A stretch of DNA of 64,000 nucleotides from Alphaproteobacteria bacterium (GTDB taxonomy: Bacteria > Pseudomonadota > Alphaproteobacteria > TMED109): NCBI GenBank assembly GCA_022824395.1, contig JAJDZX010000025.1:62001-126000 (forward strand), read 5' to 3'. A program made the position numbers and the translations under genes. The notes below the pieces were generated by a model that was not told the DNA's origin, ran no database searches, and saw only the letters and a list, made by a program, of their open reading frames with translations. Positions 24,440 to 33,962 of the stretch are shown here, one piece after another (positions within the stretch are counted from its first letter, which is position 1; each line of letters opens with the position of its first letter).

Positions 24440-24809
24440 GAACCAACCAGGCGCAGTGGTGCCGCTTTTCAGGTTCTTCGCTGCTTCCGCTGGTGGGCCG
24501 CTGTGCGTCAGTTCCCGACACCGGCCGGTCCGACGTTCTGTGAGGTTGCCGACAGCCTTGCGGCGCGAGGCCGACGTGCCAGGAATTCCATGGCATCTGG
24601 GTAGGGGACGATACCCGGACTGACCCAAATGTGGCATTGGCTTGGTGTCGGACGGAGGCCATCGAAACGTCCTTCAGCTGACTGCCGTTGGCTCGGTCAA
24701 CCGCCGTGCATGAGGTCCCCAGCCTGCATCGTCGGTTCGTCGGTGAAACCGGGTTCTCCACCTATACTGCCGGCCATTCTGCTGTCGATGGCACCGGGGG
24801 AACGCGCAC
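24440..24809. other. Intergenic region between mobA and the aminotransferase gene
   Basis: About 370 bp with no convincing gene on either strand, no T-run terminator and no tRNA-like fold that I can see. The last 60 bp probably carry the promoter of the following gene, but no clear box pair is visible. Confidence 0.35.
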
Positions 24810-26003
24810 GTGTCGAATCTCGCACTTGTGGAGGGAATGAACCGGCTCGGTACCGAGAGCGCGTTTGTTGTGCTTGCCCGCGCGGCCGAGCTTGAGCGTC
24901 AGGGCCATGACGTGATCAACCTGGGCATTGGGCAGCCTGATTTCCGCACTCCCGGCCACATCGTCGAGGCTGCTGTGAAAGCCTTGCGAGATGGCCACCA
25001 CGGCTACACGCCTGCCAACGGGATTCTCCCGCTCCGGGAGGCAGTAGCCGCTGATATCTCTGCACGTCGCGGTGTCGAGGTGAACCCCGACCATGTGGTG
25101 GTGGTTCCGGGCGGCAAAGTCACCATGTGGCACGCAATTCTGATGTTTGGCGCGCCCGGGCGCGAAATCATGTATCCCAACCCAGGGTTTCCCATCTACG
25201 AATCGGCAATTCGATTTACCGGCGCCACACCTGTACCGATTGCGCTTGCCGAGACCAACGGATTCGCATTCGATCCCGACGACGTGCTCGCGCAGGTAAC
25301 AGAAAAGACGCGTTTGATCATCGTCAATAGTCCGGCGAATCCCACTGGAGGGGTGATTCCGGTTGCGGTGCTGGACCGGCTCGCAGAGGGCCTTGCCGAT
25401 TTTCCGCACGTGGCCATTCTGTCGGACGAAATCTATTCGAGGATCGTGTACGCAGGGTCTGAATTCGGGTCGATGCTGCGCCACTCGCATCTGCGCGATC
25501 GTCTCATCATGCTTGACGGATGGTCCAAGACCTATGCCATGACAGGCTGGCGGATCGGTTACGCGGTCTGGCCGGAATCGCTGGTCGAGCATGCGGCGCG
25601 GCTGAATATCAATTCGATCAGCTGCACGAATGCCGCAACCCAGCATGCGGCTATTGCCGCGCTCGAGGGTCCCCAGGAAGACGTCGAAACGATGGTCAAC
25701 GCGTTCGCTGAACGTCGGGAGGCGTTGATTGAGGAAGTGGCGACCCTGCCGGGCTTCCGGATGATCCGCCCTGAAGGCGCCTTCTACGCCATGCCCAACG
25801 TCGAAGGTACTGGCATCCCGGCCCTGGAACTGCAGGACCGCCTGCTCGAGGAACTGCACATCGCAACCGTTGCCGGCACGAGCTTCGGGGCGTTGGGCGA
25901 GGGTTACATCCGCCTGAGCTATGCGGCGGGCATCGATGAGATCCGCACGGCCATGGGACGGATCCGCGAATTGGCCAAAGCCGAGGGTTGGGGCTTGCAA
26001 TAG
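24810..26003 (+). CDS. Class I/II pyridoxal-phosphate aminotransferase
   Basis: This 397-residue fold-type I aminotransferase resembles the aspartate/aromatic group. Visible motifs are [28 protein letters not shown], and the PLP-lysine segment [14 protein letters not shown]. The C-terminal R-L-S-Y-A Arg binds substrate carboxylate. The exact amino donor cannot be fixed from sequence. It starts with GTG and overlaps the uvrB start by one base. Confidence 0.9.
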   Translation: MSNLALVEGMNRLGTESAFVVLARAAELERQGHDVINLGIGQPDFRTPGHIVEAAVKALRDGHHGYTPANGILPLREAVAADISARRGVEVNPDHVVVVPGGKVTMWHAILMFGAPGREIMYPNPGFPIYESAIRFTGATPVPIALAETNGFAFDPDDVLAQVTEKTRLIIVNSPANPTGGVIPVAVLDRLAEGLADFPHVAILSDEIYSRIVYAGSEFGSMLRHSHLRDRLIMLDGWSKTYAMTGWRIGYAVWPESLVEHAARLNINSISCTNAATQHAAIAALEGPQEDVETMVNAFAERREALIEEVATLPGFRMIRPEGAFYAMPNVEGTGIPALELQDRLLEELHIATVAGTSFGALGEGYIRLSYAAGIDEIRTAMGRIRELAKAEGWGLQ

Positions 26004-28114
26004 TGAACCAGGTAGTCGAACTGACGCCAGAGCACGTCACGAAGATCACCAACGAGTTCAAGCTGGTAGCAGAAATCGACCCGGCGGGAGATCAGCCGAA
26101 GGCAATCAACGAGCTGGTCGATGGGCTGGAACAGGGTCGGCGTGAACAGGTGCTCCTGGGAGTCACCGGTTCAGGCAAGACATTCACGATGGCGCACGTG
26201 ATTCAGCGCCTGCAGCGTACATCGTTGATTCTTGCCCATAACAAGACTCTCGCGGCGCAACTCTATGGCGAGATGAAATCGTTGTTTCCGGAGAACGCCG
26301 TCGAGTACTTCGTCTCCTACTACGACTACTACCAGCCTGAAGCCTACGTGCCCCGGACTGACACTTACATCGAGAAGGATGCCTCGATCAACGAGCACAT
26401 CGATCGCATGCGCCATGCGGCAACCCGCGCCCTGTTCGAGCAAAGCCACGTGATCATCGTGGCCAGCGTCTCCTGCATCTACGGGATCGGGCCGCTCGAA
26501 ACCTATACCCGAATGATCATCGAACTAAAGATGGGCAGCAGGATCGAACGGAACACGCTCCTCTCTCGCCTTGTCGAACTACATTATCGTCGCAACGACA
26601 TGAACCTGGTCCGTGGGACCTTCCGGGCCCGGGGAGACACTGTCGAGGTTTTTCCGGCCCATCTCGAGGATCGCGCGTGGCGAATTGATCTTTTTGGCGA
26701 CACGGTGGACCGCCTTGCTGAGTTCGACCCGCTGACTGGTGAGCGCACCGGCACGATGGAGGAAGTTCGCATCTACGCGAATAGCCATTACGTCACGCCA
26801 AAACCCACCTTGACTCAGGCAATTGAGCGGATTCGCGTCGAACTCGCCGAGCGGCTTGGTGAACTCGAGGCATCGGGAAAATTGCTGGAACGTCAGCGTC
26901 TCGAAGAACGGACGAATTTCGATCTGGAAATGATGAGTGCAACGGGAAGCTGCGCGGGCATCGAGAATTACTCCCGGTATCTCACCGGGCGCCAGCCGGG
27001 AGAACCGCCTCCGACGCTGTTCGAGTACCTGCCGGAGAACTCACTCTTGTTCGTTGACGAGAGTCACGTCACGGTTCCTCAGGTTCGTGGGATGTTTCGT
27101 GGGGATTTCAACCGCAAGACGACGCTTGCACAGCACGGGTTCCGGCTCCCGTCGTGCGTCGACAACCGACCCCTGAAGTTTGAGGAATGGGACGCCATGC
27201 GGCCTGCCACGGTTCTGGTGTCGGCGACGCCCGGACCGTGGGAACTCGAACACACGGGCGGTAGGGCGGTCGAACAGGTGATCAGACCAACCGGCCTGGT
27301 GGATCCTGAATGCGAAGTTCGGCCCGCAGGCAACCAGGTGGATGATCTGTTGGGAGAAGCGCGGGCTGTGGCCGAAGGAGGCGGCAGGGTGCTCGTGACG
27401 ACCCTGACGAAGCGGATGGCCGAGAATCTGACCGAGTACCTCGAGGAATCAGGGCTCCGTGTTCGTTACCTGCACTCCGATGTCGACACTCTGGAACGAA
27501 TTGAGATCATCCGCGACCTACGGCGCGGAGTTTTCGACATTCTGGTGGGCATCAACCTCCTGCGGGAAGGGCTGGACATTCCCGAATGCGCGTTGGTCGC
27601 CATTCTGGATGCGGACAAGGAGGGATTTCTCCGCTCTCGCACGTCGCTCATTCAGACGATTGGCCGGGCGGCACGGAACGTGGATGGACGCGTCATCCTG
27701 TACGCCGACCAGGAAACCGAATCGCTCAGGGGCGCTCTGGAGGAAACCCGTCGGCGCCGAGATCTCCAGATGAAGTGGAATCACACGCATGGAATTCAGG
27801 CCGAATCAGTGCGCAAGGGGATTGCGGATGTACTAGGGAGCATTCATGAACAGGATCACGTGACGGTTGAGATTGATCCCGAGATTCCGCATCGTATCGG
27901 ACACAATCGGGAAGCCTACGAAGCTGAGTTGGAGGAGCGCATGCACCGTCATGCCGCTGCACTTGAGTTCGAGGAGGCCGCACAGGTGCGTGACGAATTG
28001 AAAGCGCTCCGCGACAACGATCTCGGCATCCCTTCGAGACCCGGGCCGAATTCGCCGCCGCGGCGTCGACGAACCGTGAGGAACTCGGGCCGCACCCGTT
28101 CAAGGCATCGCTGA
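26003..28114 (+). CDS. uvrB: Excinuclease ABC subunit B
   Basis: UvrB is the damage-verifying helicase-like subunit of nucleotide excision repair. The 703 residues contain Walker A G-V-T-G-S-G-K-T (from about residue 54), and the beta-hairpin region [11 protein letters not shown]. They also contain D-E-S-H, motif [11 protein letters not shown], and a C-terminal UvrC-binding coil ([14 protein letters not shown]). The GTG at 26003 overlaps the aminotransferase stop and is preferred to the TTG at 25988. uvrC lies 1.4 kb downstream in the same direction. Confidence 0.96.
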   Translation: MNQVVELTPEHVTKITNEFKLVAEIDPAGDQPKAINELVDGLEQGRREQVLLGVTGSGKTFTMAHVIQRLQRTSLILAHNKTLAAQLYGEMKSLFPENAVEYFVSYYDYYQPEAYVPRTDTYIEKDASINEHIDRMRHAATRALFEQSHVIIVASVSCIYGIGPLETYTRMIIELKMGSRIERNTLLSRLVELHYRRNDMNLVRGTFRARGDTVEVFPAHLEDRAWRIDLFGDTVDRLAEFDPLTGERTGTMEEVRIYANSHYVTPKPTLTQAIERIRVELAERLGELEASGKLLERQRLEERTNFDLEMMSATGSCAGIENYSRYLTGRQPGEPPPTLFEYLPENSLLFVDESHVTVPQVRGMFRGDFNRKTTLAQHGFRLPSCVDNRPLKFEEWDAMRPATVLVSATPGPWELEHTGGRAVEQVIRPTGLVDPECEVRPAGNQVDDLLGEARAVAEGGGRVLVTTLTKRMAENLTEYLEESGLRVRYLHSDVDTLERIEIIRDLRRGVFDILVGINLLREGLDIPECALVAILDADKEGFLRSRTSLIQTIGRAARNVDGRVILYADQETESLRGALEETRRRRDLQMKWNHTHGIQAESVRKGIADVLGSIHEQDHVTVEIDPEIPHRIGHNREAYEAELEERMHRHAAALEFEEAAQVRDELKALRDNDLGIPSRPGPNSPPRRRRTVRNSGRTRSRHR

Positions 28115-28115
28115 G

Positions 28116-28889
28116 GTGAGGGACAACTCAGCGAAAGGCACGGCGCTGGTCACTGGGGGCGCCCGCCGCATTGGCGCCGCCCTCGTAAGGTCGCTTGCAG
28201 GCCTGGGGCATCCCGTCGCCATACATTACAAGCAGTCCGGAGAAGCGGCCTCAAAACTCGCGAACGGAATCGAGGCCGCAGGGGGCACGGCTCGAACGTT
28301 CGCAGCCGATCTGCGATCGGAGGACGCGGCCCGGCAGCTGTTGCAGGCAGCGACGGAACAGCTAGGCCCCTGTACGATCCTGGTCAACAACGCTTCGTAC
28401 TTCGCGCACGATACGTTGCGTACCGGAACCCGGGCATCTTGGGACGACCACCTTGAACTGAATCTCCGGGCCCCGCTGGTGCTTAGTCGCACCTTCGCCG
28501 AGCTGCTTCCCGCTTCTATGCCCGGCCTGATCGTAAACCTGCTTGATCCCAGGGTTTGGACCGTGACGCCGCACTATCTGTCGTACAGCGTCAGCCGGGC
28601 AGGACTATGGGCGGCCACCCGCATTCTCGCATTGGAGCTGGCCCCGCAGATTCGGGTCAATGCAATTGGTCCTGGACCAACGCTGTCCAGCCAGTCCGAG
28701 GGAGAGGCCGGCTTCCGTGCGACACGGGGACGCCTTCCGTTGTCGCCCGGTCCGTCTCCCGACGACATCTCTGAGGCGCTCGTCTACTTGGTACATGCCA
28801 AATCGGTCACGGGGCAGATGATCGCGCCTGACGGTGGTCAGCACCTTGGCTGGCTGCACCCAGCTCCGGACGAACCGGTTCGTGGTTGA
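28116..28889 (+). CDS. Pteridine-reductase-like short-chain dehydrogenase (FolM type)
   Basis: The 257-residue SDR has the NADP site T-G-G-A-R-R-I-G-A-A and N-N-A-S-Y-F. Its active site follows the pteridine-reductase pattern Asp-(13)-Tyr: D144 in L-L-D-P-R-V-W and Y157 in S-Y-S-V-S. The usual catalytic Lys four residues later is Arg161 (Y-S-V-S-R). It overlaps folB, which acts on dihydroneopterin, so a role in reducing a pterin or dihydrofolate is likely. It starts with GTG 2 bp after uvrB. Confidence 0.82.
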   Translation: MRDNSAKGTALVTGGARRIGAALVRSLAGLGHPVAIHYKQSGEAASKLANGIEAAGGTARTFAADLRSEDAARQLLQAATEQLGPCTILVNNASYFAHDTLRTGTRASWDDHLELNLRAPLVLSRTFAELLPASMPGLIVNLLDPRVWTVTPHYLSYSVSRAGLWAATRILALELAPQIRVNAIGPGPTLSSQSEGEAGFRATRGRLPLSPGPSPDDISEALVYLVHAKSVTGQMIAPDGGQHLGWLHPAPDEPVRG

Positions 28890-29235
28890 ATCTCGTACGC
28901 TCCTCGTCAAAGGCCTTGAACTGGAGTGCCTCATCGGCGTCCATCAGCACGAGCGCAGCAGCGTGCAGCGCGTCATCGTCGACGTCGAACTGGAGGTGAA
29001 ACCCATTCGGCACGGAGATGATCTCAATTGTGTCGTCAGCTATGAAGACGTGGTGGCTGTCGTCCGACGGCTGGCTGATGACGGCCACATTCAACTGGTG
29101 GAAACCCTGGCCGAACGTGTGGCCGCCTGTTGCTTGAATTTTGACAGTGCGATCAGGGTCAGCGTCACGATCCTCAAGCCCGACGTCCTCCCCGGCGCGG
29201 CAGCATTGGGAGTACGGGTACAGCAAACCCGCTGA
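28882..29235 (+). CDS. folB: Dihydroneopterin aldolase
   Basis: FolB cleaves 7,8-dihydroneopterin to 6-hydroxymethyl-dihydropterin in folate synthesis. The 117 residues include G-L-E-L-E-C-L-I-G-V-H-x-H-E-R, V-S-Y-E-D-V-V (substrate-binding Tyr/Glu region), and V-E-T-L-A-E-R-V-A with the conserved Glu-Thr-Leu-Ala. The GTG at 28882 overlaps the SDR gene by 8 bp and is chosen. An earlier in-frame start at 28834 would put 16 extra residues before the conserved beta strand. Confidence 0.9.
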   Translation: MVESRTLLVKGLELECLIGVHQHERSSVQRVIVDVELEVKPIRHGDDLNCVVSYEDVVAVVRRLADDGHIQLVETLAERVAACCLNFDSAIRVSVTILKPDVLPGAAALGVRVQQTR

Positions 29236-29543
29236 ATTCCTGCCAATTCAGGGCTGTATCTGCTACCAACCTGTAGTTGCAGGCGTTTTATTCACAGGAA
29301 GTGTGTGCGGCGACAAGAACACCGACCGGAGGCCGGCCGGGAAGGGGACATATGCCGTTCTCTGATCGGCGATGATGTAAATAACGTAAAATCAACAGGT
29401 TAATATCCTGTAATGAAAACCGGCAAAGACGCTTTCCAATCTGTTTCCCCATTAGACACAAGAAATTGAGCGGACCACGGCAATGTTTTCCACAGTGTTT
29501 TCCACAATTGCGACTGAGGTGGGGCTTTGAGCGTGACGGTTGA
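29236..29543. promoter_or_regulatory. Intergenic region with DnaA-box-like sites upstream of uvrC
   Basis: The 308-bp gap holds no gene. It contains a consensus DnaA box TTATTCACA (29288-29296) and two tandem near-boxes TTTTCCACA (29486-29494 and 29498-29506), all on the + strand. Between them is an AT-rich stretch (about 29368-29420). A weak dyad ACAGG...CCTGT (29395-29411) lies in that stretch. This may be a DnaA-responsive control region; whether it is a replication origin cannot be told here. Confidence 0.45.
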
Positions 29544-31499
29544 ATGCGCTCCTTAAGCAGGCCAAAGTCAGGCATGGAACGCCGAACGAAAGCCCCCTCC
29601 AAACCTCCCGACGCGCCGGGTTGCTCGGTCGCCATCTCAGGTCAAACCGATCAGAGCGACCTGGAAATCGGCGCGGACGTCGTGCGGGATGCAGCCCGCT
29701 CACTTCCCGCCCGGCCGGGGGTCTACCAGATGGAAACCGCAAAGCGGGAAGTGCTCTACGTCGGAAAGGCGCGGGTACTTCGAAACCGGGTCGCCTCGTA
29801 CGGCGCTGTCCAACGCCTTCCGATCCGCCTTCGGCGGATGATCGCCCAAGTACGGCATGTCGAGTTCACGGTCACCGAACATGAAGCCGAAGCGTTGCTA
29901 TTGGAAGCCAACCGGATCAAGAAGCTTCGGCCTCGGTACAATATTCTTTTGCGGGACGACAAGTCCTATCCCTACATCCGCCTCCGCACCGACCACGCCT
30001 GGCCGCAGCTCCTCAAGCATCGAGGACGCAGGCGGCGAGACGGACACTATTTCGGGCCGTTTGCTTCGGTTCGAGCCGTGAATGTGACCTTGAACGCCCT
30101 TCAGCGTGCGTTTCCCCTGCGTACCTGCTCTGATCGGGAGTTTGAGCTTCGCGACCAACCATGCCTCCAGTATCAGATCCGTCGCTGTTCGGCGCCCTGT
30201 GTCGGGAAGGTCAACGATTCCGAGTACGCCGGATTCGTTGAGCAGGCACGGCGTTTTCTGGACGGCGGAGGAAGGGAAGTCCAAGCGGTACTTCGCTCAG
30301 CCATGGATCGTGCCAGCGCGGATCTCGAATTCGAGCGCGCGGCGGTGCTGCGCGATAGAATTCAGGCGCTAAATGCGATTCAGACCGCGCGCGGTGGCGA
30401 CCTGCAGCACGTGGGCGATGCAGACGTCTTCGCCGTCGCTGAACAGGGCGGCCAGATTGCGGTTCAGGTCTTCTTCTTCCGCGGCGGCAGCAACTTCGGC
30501 AACCGCACGCATTTCCCGATGCACGGCAAGGACGTACCGCCTGCCACGGTGCTTGGTGCGTTCATTTCGCAGTTTTACGACACGCAGGCGCCGCCGCCGT
30601 CGTTGCTGCTGAACGAGAGTGTTCCCGACATGGCGCTGCTGGCCGAAGCGCTCTCCATAAAGGTTGGACGGCGTGTTGCGATCCTCATTCCCCAGCGTGG
30701 CGAAAAACGGCAGGCAGTGCGTGCCGGAGAGGACAACGCAAAGGCCGCATTGGCTCGCCGGATTTCTGAACGCGCGAATCAGCTGGAAATGCTTGACGGC
30801 TTGGCGAAGGTCTTCGGACTTTCGCAGGCGCCGCGGCGAATCGAAATCTATGACAACAGTCACCTGCAGGGGACCCTTCCGGTCGGCGCGCTCGTTGTCG
30901 CCGGGCCGGATGGCTTCATGAAGTCGTCGTATCGTCGGTTCAATGTCCGAACGGCAAACCCGGGCGATGACTATGCAATGATGAGAGAAGTTCTGACAAG
31001 GCGCTTCAAGCGACTTCAGCGCGAAGATCCAGACCGAAGCAAGGGCCACTGGCCCGATCTCCTGTTGATCGACGGAGGGGCAGGGCACCGCAGTACCGCG
31101 CTCGCAACGCTTGAAGAACTCGAAATTCTGGGACCTGCGGTTGTCGGAGTGGCCAAGGGTCCCGACCGGAACGCTGGCAGGGAACTCTTTCATGCCGGTT
31201 TCGATCGTCCTGTTTCCCTGACTGTCGACGATCCCGTCTTGTATTTCCTCCAGCGGTTACGGGACGAAGCGCATCGGTTTGCGATTGAAGGGCACCGGGC
31301 TCGCCGGCTTCGCACCGGCATTCAATCGGAGCTCGATCAATTGCCGGGTATCGGACCTCGCCGCAAACGGGCACTCATCCTGCATTTCGGGTCGCTTCAG
31401 GCGATTCGAGATGCAACCTTCTCGGAGCTGCTGCAGGTTGACGGCATCAGCGCAGCGGTGGCCCGTACGCTCCACAATCATTTCTCCAGCGATGCCTGA
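29544..31499 (+). CDS. uvrC: Excinuclease ABC subunit C
   Basis: UvrC makes both incisions in nucleotide excision repair. The N-terminal GIY-YIG domain has P-G-V-Y-Q-M with V-L-Y-V-G-K-A and E-A-N-R-I-K-K. A central UvrB-interacting motif (D-L-E-F-E-R-A-A-V-L-R-D) follows. The RNase-H-like domain shows Y-D-N-S-H and L-L-I-D-G-G-A-G, and two helix-hairpin-helix units end the protein (L-P-G-I-G-P-R-R-K-R). The length of 651 is normal with a slightly long N-terminus; ATG at 29574 is an alternative start. Confidence 0.96.
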   Translation: MRSLSRPKSGMERRTKAPSKPPDAPGCSVAISGQTDQSDLEIGADVVRDAARSLPARPGVYQMETAKREVLYVGKARVLRNRVASYGAVQRLPIRLRRMIAQVRHVEFTVTEHEAEALLLEANRIKKLRPRYNILLRDDKSYPYIRLRTDHAWPQLLKHRGRRRRDGHYFGPFASVRAVNVTLNALQRAFPLRTCSDREFELRDQPCLQYQIRRCSAPCVGKVNDSEYAGFVEQARRFLDGGGREVQAVLRSAMDRASADLEFERAAVLRDRIQALNAIQTARGGDLQHVGDADVFAVAEQGGQIAVQVFFFRGGSNFGNRTHFPMHGKDVPPATVLGAFISQFYDTQAPPPSLLLNESVPDMALLAEALSIKVGRRVAILIPQRGEKRQAVRAGEDNAKAALARRISERANQLEMLDGLAKVFGLSQAPRRIEIYDNSHLQGTLPVGALVVAGPDGFMKSSYRRFNVRTANPGDDYAMMREVLTRRFKRLQREDPDRSKGHWPDLLLIDGGAGHRSTALATLEELEILGPAVVGVAKGPDRNAGRELFHAGFDRPVSLTVDDPVLYFLQRLRDEAHRFAIEGHRARRLRTGIQSELDQLPGIGPRRKRALILHFGSLQAIRDATFSELLQVDGISAAVARTLHNHFSSDA

Positions 31500-32055
31500 A
31501 TCAGACAGATTCAATCCGGCCTTGTTCGTGACTTGCGGACGGATTGCGCTGGTGGTCCCGTTTGTGGCCTGCTTCTATCTGCCCGACCCCTGGCGCATCT
31601 GGGGAGCCGGCAGTTTGTTCGTCGCGGCAGGCCTCAGCGATGCCCTCGATGGCTGGCTGGCCCGCCGGCTGGACATCGTGACCGAACTCGGAAGCATCCT
31701 TGACCCGGTGGCAGACAAGGTGATGCATGCGGCGGCACTGATCATGCTGACTGCTGACGGCCGGGTTCCGGCGGTGGCCGCGGCGATCTTGCTTGTTCGC
31801 GACTTCCTCGTGGGCGGTTTGCGGCAAACGGAGCGGGGCAGGGGGGCCCTGGCGGTCTCCTCCGTCGCCAAGGTCAAGACCGCACTGCAGTTCCTGGCCT
31901 TGAGCGTAATTTTGTTCGCACCGGGGATGCCGGGGACGGAATGGCCGGTCACGACAGGGCTGACCCTTCTGTGGGTCAGCGTCGCGCTCAGTCTTTGGAG
32001 CGGTAGTCTGTACACCCTGCGAGCAGTTGCCGCACTGTCATCGAAGCAGGAATAG
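31492..32055 (+). CDS. pgsA: CDP-diacylglycerol-glycerol-3-phosphate 3-phosphatidyltransferase
   Basis: PgsA makes phosphatidylglycerol phosphate in the inner membrane. The 187-residue protein has the CDP-alcohol phosphotransferase signature D-x2-D-G-x2-A-R-x8-G-x3-D-x3-D (D-A-L-D-G-W-L-A-R-R, then L-G-S-I-L-D-P-V-A-D-K) and several hydrophobic helices. The ATG at 31492 overlaps the uvrC stop by 8 bp. The uvrC-pgsA pair, here followed a little further on by moaD-moaE, is a familiar proteobacterial order. Confidence 0.93.
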   Translation: MPESDRFNPALFVTCGRIALVVPFVACFYLPDPWRIWGAGSLFVAAGLSDALDGWLARRLDIVTELGSILDPVADKVMHAAALIMLTADGRVPAVAAAILLVRDFLVGGLRQTERGRGALAVSSVAKVKTALQFLALSVILFAPGMPGTEWPVTTGLTLLWVSVALSLWSGSLYTLRAVAALSSKQE

Positions 32056-32214
32056 GTCCCGTTGCGTCACGGCCGCTGCATCGCGAGGAAGCCAGCTGTC
32101 CTTCCGCGGAATTCCACGAAATTGGCTGGATCGATTCACTGAAACCGGACGGAGTACAGGACGAATACGATCCCGGGCGACGGCGGTATCAAGTCTGTCA
32201 TCTGATGAGGAACC

Positions 32215-33087
32215 ATGTTTGAAGCTCCCAAGACCCACTACCGGGTACCGCGTACCATCTATTCTGGCCAGGACGAAACTGAAGGTGACGGGATTCAAGT
32301 TCGACGCCTGATCGGTGTTCCGACACTCGACATGGTCGATCCCTTCCTGCTGCTCGATGTGTTTTCCGTGAGCAGCAACCAAGACCGACGGACGGGCTTC
32401 CCGTCCCATCCACATCGCGGCTTTGAAACCGTGACATATCTCCTCTCCGGACAGGTACGTCACAAAGACAGCGCCGGGCACTCAGGCCTGCTGAAGGCCG
32501 GAGGAGTGCAATGGATGACCGCGGGACGGGGAATCGTGCACTCAGAAATGCCCGAAGATGCCAATGGCCCGGTGGCAGGGTTTCAACTTTGGGTCAATTT
32601 GCCGAAATCACACAAGATGACTCCCGCCAGATATCAGGAGTTCGATGCGAACGAAATCCCGCTGGAACGAAGGGGCGCTCAAGTGACTGTGAAGGCAATT
32701 GCCGGCACAACCGGGCGAGGCACTACCGGCCCCGTGCGGCAGCCACTGACCGAGCCGAGGTATTTTGATATTCAGCTTGGAGCCGGAGCCGCCGTGGTTG
32801 AGCCGATACCGGAACATCACAATGCGTTCATCTACGTAATCGATGGGGCGATCGAGTTTCCGGGCGACGACCTCAGCATTCACCCACTCGCAAAAGAAAC
32901 GATTGCAGTGCTCGCGAACGGGACGGAATTGCGCGTTTCTGCAGGAACCGACGGAGCGCGATTCCTTCTCGTTTCCGGTCGACCGCTTCGTGAAGCGGTT
33001 GCACGCAGCGGAGGGTTTGTTATGAACACGCTGACGGAAGTCGAAGCTGCGCAAGAAGACTTCCGCCTCGGTCGATTGACAGGCTAG
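32215..33087 (+). CDS. Pirin family protein
   Basis: The 290-residue bicupin protein has the metal-site motif H-P-H-R-G-F-E-T-V-T-Y and G-R-G-I-V-H-S-E-M. It also has the pirin motif G-F-Q-L-W-V-N-L-P and a C-terminal cupin half (P-E-H-H-N-A-F-I-Y-V). Some members act as quercetinases or redox-linked regulators; which applies here is not known. It is placed between pgsA and moaD on the same strand. Confidence 0.92.
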   Translation: MFEAPKTHYRVPRTIYSGQDETEGDGIQVRRLIGVPTLDMVDPFLLLDVFSVSSNQDRRTGFPSHPHRGFETVTYLLSGQVRHKDSAGHSGLLKAGGVQWMTAGRGIVHSEMPEDANGPVAGFQLWVNLPKSHKMTPARYQEFDANEIPLERRGAQVTVKAIAGTTGRGTTGPVRQPLTEPRYFDIQLGAGAAVVEPIPEHHNAFIYVIDGAIEFPGDDLSIHPLAKETIAVLANGTELRVSAGTDGARFLLVSGRPLREAVARSGGFVMNTLTEVEAAQEDFRLGRLTG

Positions 33088-33097
33088 AGCACATCCG

Positions 33098-33349
33098 GTG
33101 GAAGTACTCTATTTCGCGTGGGTGCGGGACCGCGTCGGTACGGCGCGCGAGCAAGTCGACCCGCCCGAATCGGTGAGCACGGTCGGCGAACTCGCGCGTT
33201 GGCTTGCCTCACGGAGCAACGGACACGCTGCAGCATTCCGTGATTGCGAGCTGCTTCGGGCCGCGGTGAATCAAGAGCACGTTCCGTTTGGGCATCCCGT
33301 AGCGGCTGGCGACGAGGTGGCCTTCTTCCCGCCCATGACCGGAGGCTGA
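33098..33349 (+). CDS. moaD: Molybdopterin synthase sulfur carrier subunit MoaD
   Basis: This 83-residue ubiquitin-like protein ends in the required Gly-Gly (P-P-M-T-G-G), the site of thiocarboxylate formation. It starts with V-L-Y-F-A-W-V-R-D and contains L-R-A-A-V-N-Q-E-H-V and G-D-E-V-A-F-F-P-P. It starts with GTG and lies 4 bp before moaE, with which it forms molybdopterin synthase. Confidence 0.94.
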   Translation: MEVLYFAWVRDRVGTAREQVDPPESVSTVGELARWLASRSNGHAAAFRDCELLRAAVNQEHVPFGHPVAAGDEVAFFPPMTGG

Positions 33350-33353
33350 GCTC

Positions 33354-33818
33354 GTGATTCGGGTGCAAGGCGTTGATTTTGAACCGGGTGCTGAGATCGA
33401 CAGGCTCTTGCGTGGGCGCACTGCCGTCGGTGGGGTGGCAAGCTTTATCGGAATAGTTCGAGACGACCTCCATGGGCCTGCGCTTCGGGCGATGACCCTC
33501 GAGCACTACCCGGGGATGACCGAGCGTATGCTGGCTGCCATTGAGCAGGAAGCGAATCGGCGATGGAGGCTGTCCGCGAGCCTCATCATCCATCGTTACG
33601 GGCGCATGGTGCCGGGGGACCGCATTGTCCTAGTGGTAACGGCCGCCCCCCATCGCCAGGAGGCTCTCGAGAGCTGTCAGTTTCTTATCGACTGGTTGAA
33701 GACCAAGGCCCCGTTCTGGAAGCGCGAAGAGACCGAAGAAGGGGAGCACTGGGTCGAGGCTCAAGTACGTGATGATGTCGCAGCGGCGAAATGGCAAACC
33801 GAACCCTCCGCGAACTGA
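33354..33818 (+). CDS. moaE: Molybdopterin synthase catalytic subunit MoaE
   Basis: MoaE converts cPMP to molybdopterin with two sulfurs from MoaD. The 154 residues show G-G-V-A-S-F-I-G-I-V-R, L-E-H-Y-P-G-M-T, the pocket motif H-R-Y-G-R-M-V-P-G-D, and the catalytic C-terminal segment L-K-T-K-A-P-F-W-K-R-E. It starts with GTG. With fdhD and mobA upstream, it supports the molybdoenzymes in this window. Confidence 0.95.
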   Translation: MIRVQGVDFEPGAEIDRLLRGRTAVGGVASFIGIVRDDLHGPALRAMTLEHYPGMTERMLAAIEQEANRRWRLSASLIIHRYGRMVPGDRIVLVVTAAPHRQEALESCQFLIDWLKTKAPFWKREETEEGEHWVEAQVRDDVAAAKWQTEPSAN

Positions 33819-33962
33819 TCCCTGTCATCCGACTTTGAATCTCTGTCACCCAGAGGGCAGATGAACCGCTCGGTCAGGAATGCGCAGGAGGCATGCAGGC
33901 GTTCGCCATAACGCTCCGGAAGATTCGAAGCAGGCAGCAAGTCAGGTCGTACGCGTCTGGGG

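Noticed and set aside
29288-29506. Calling this region the chromosomal origin
   Set aside because: Only one consensus DnaA box and two near-boxes; none of the usual origin neighbours (dnaA, hemE, gidAB, parAB) is present.
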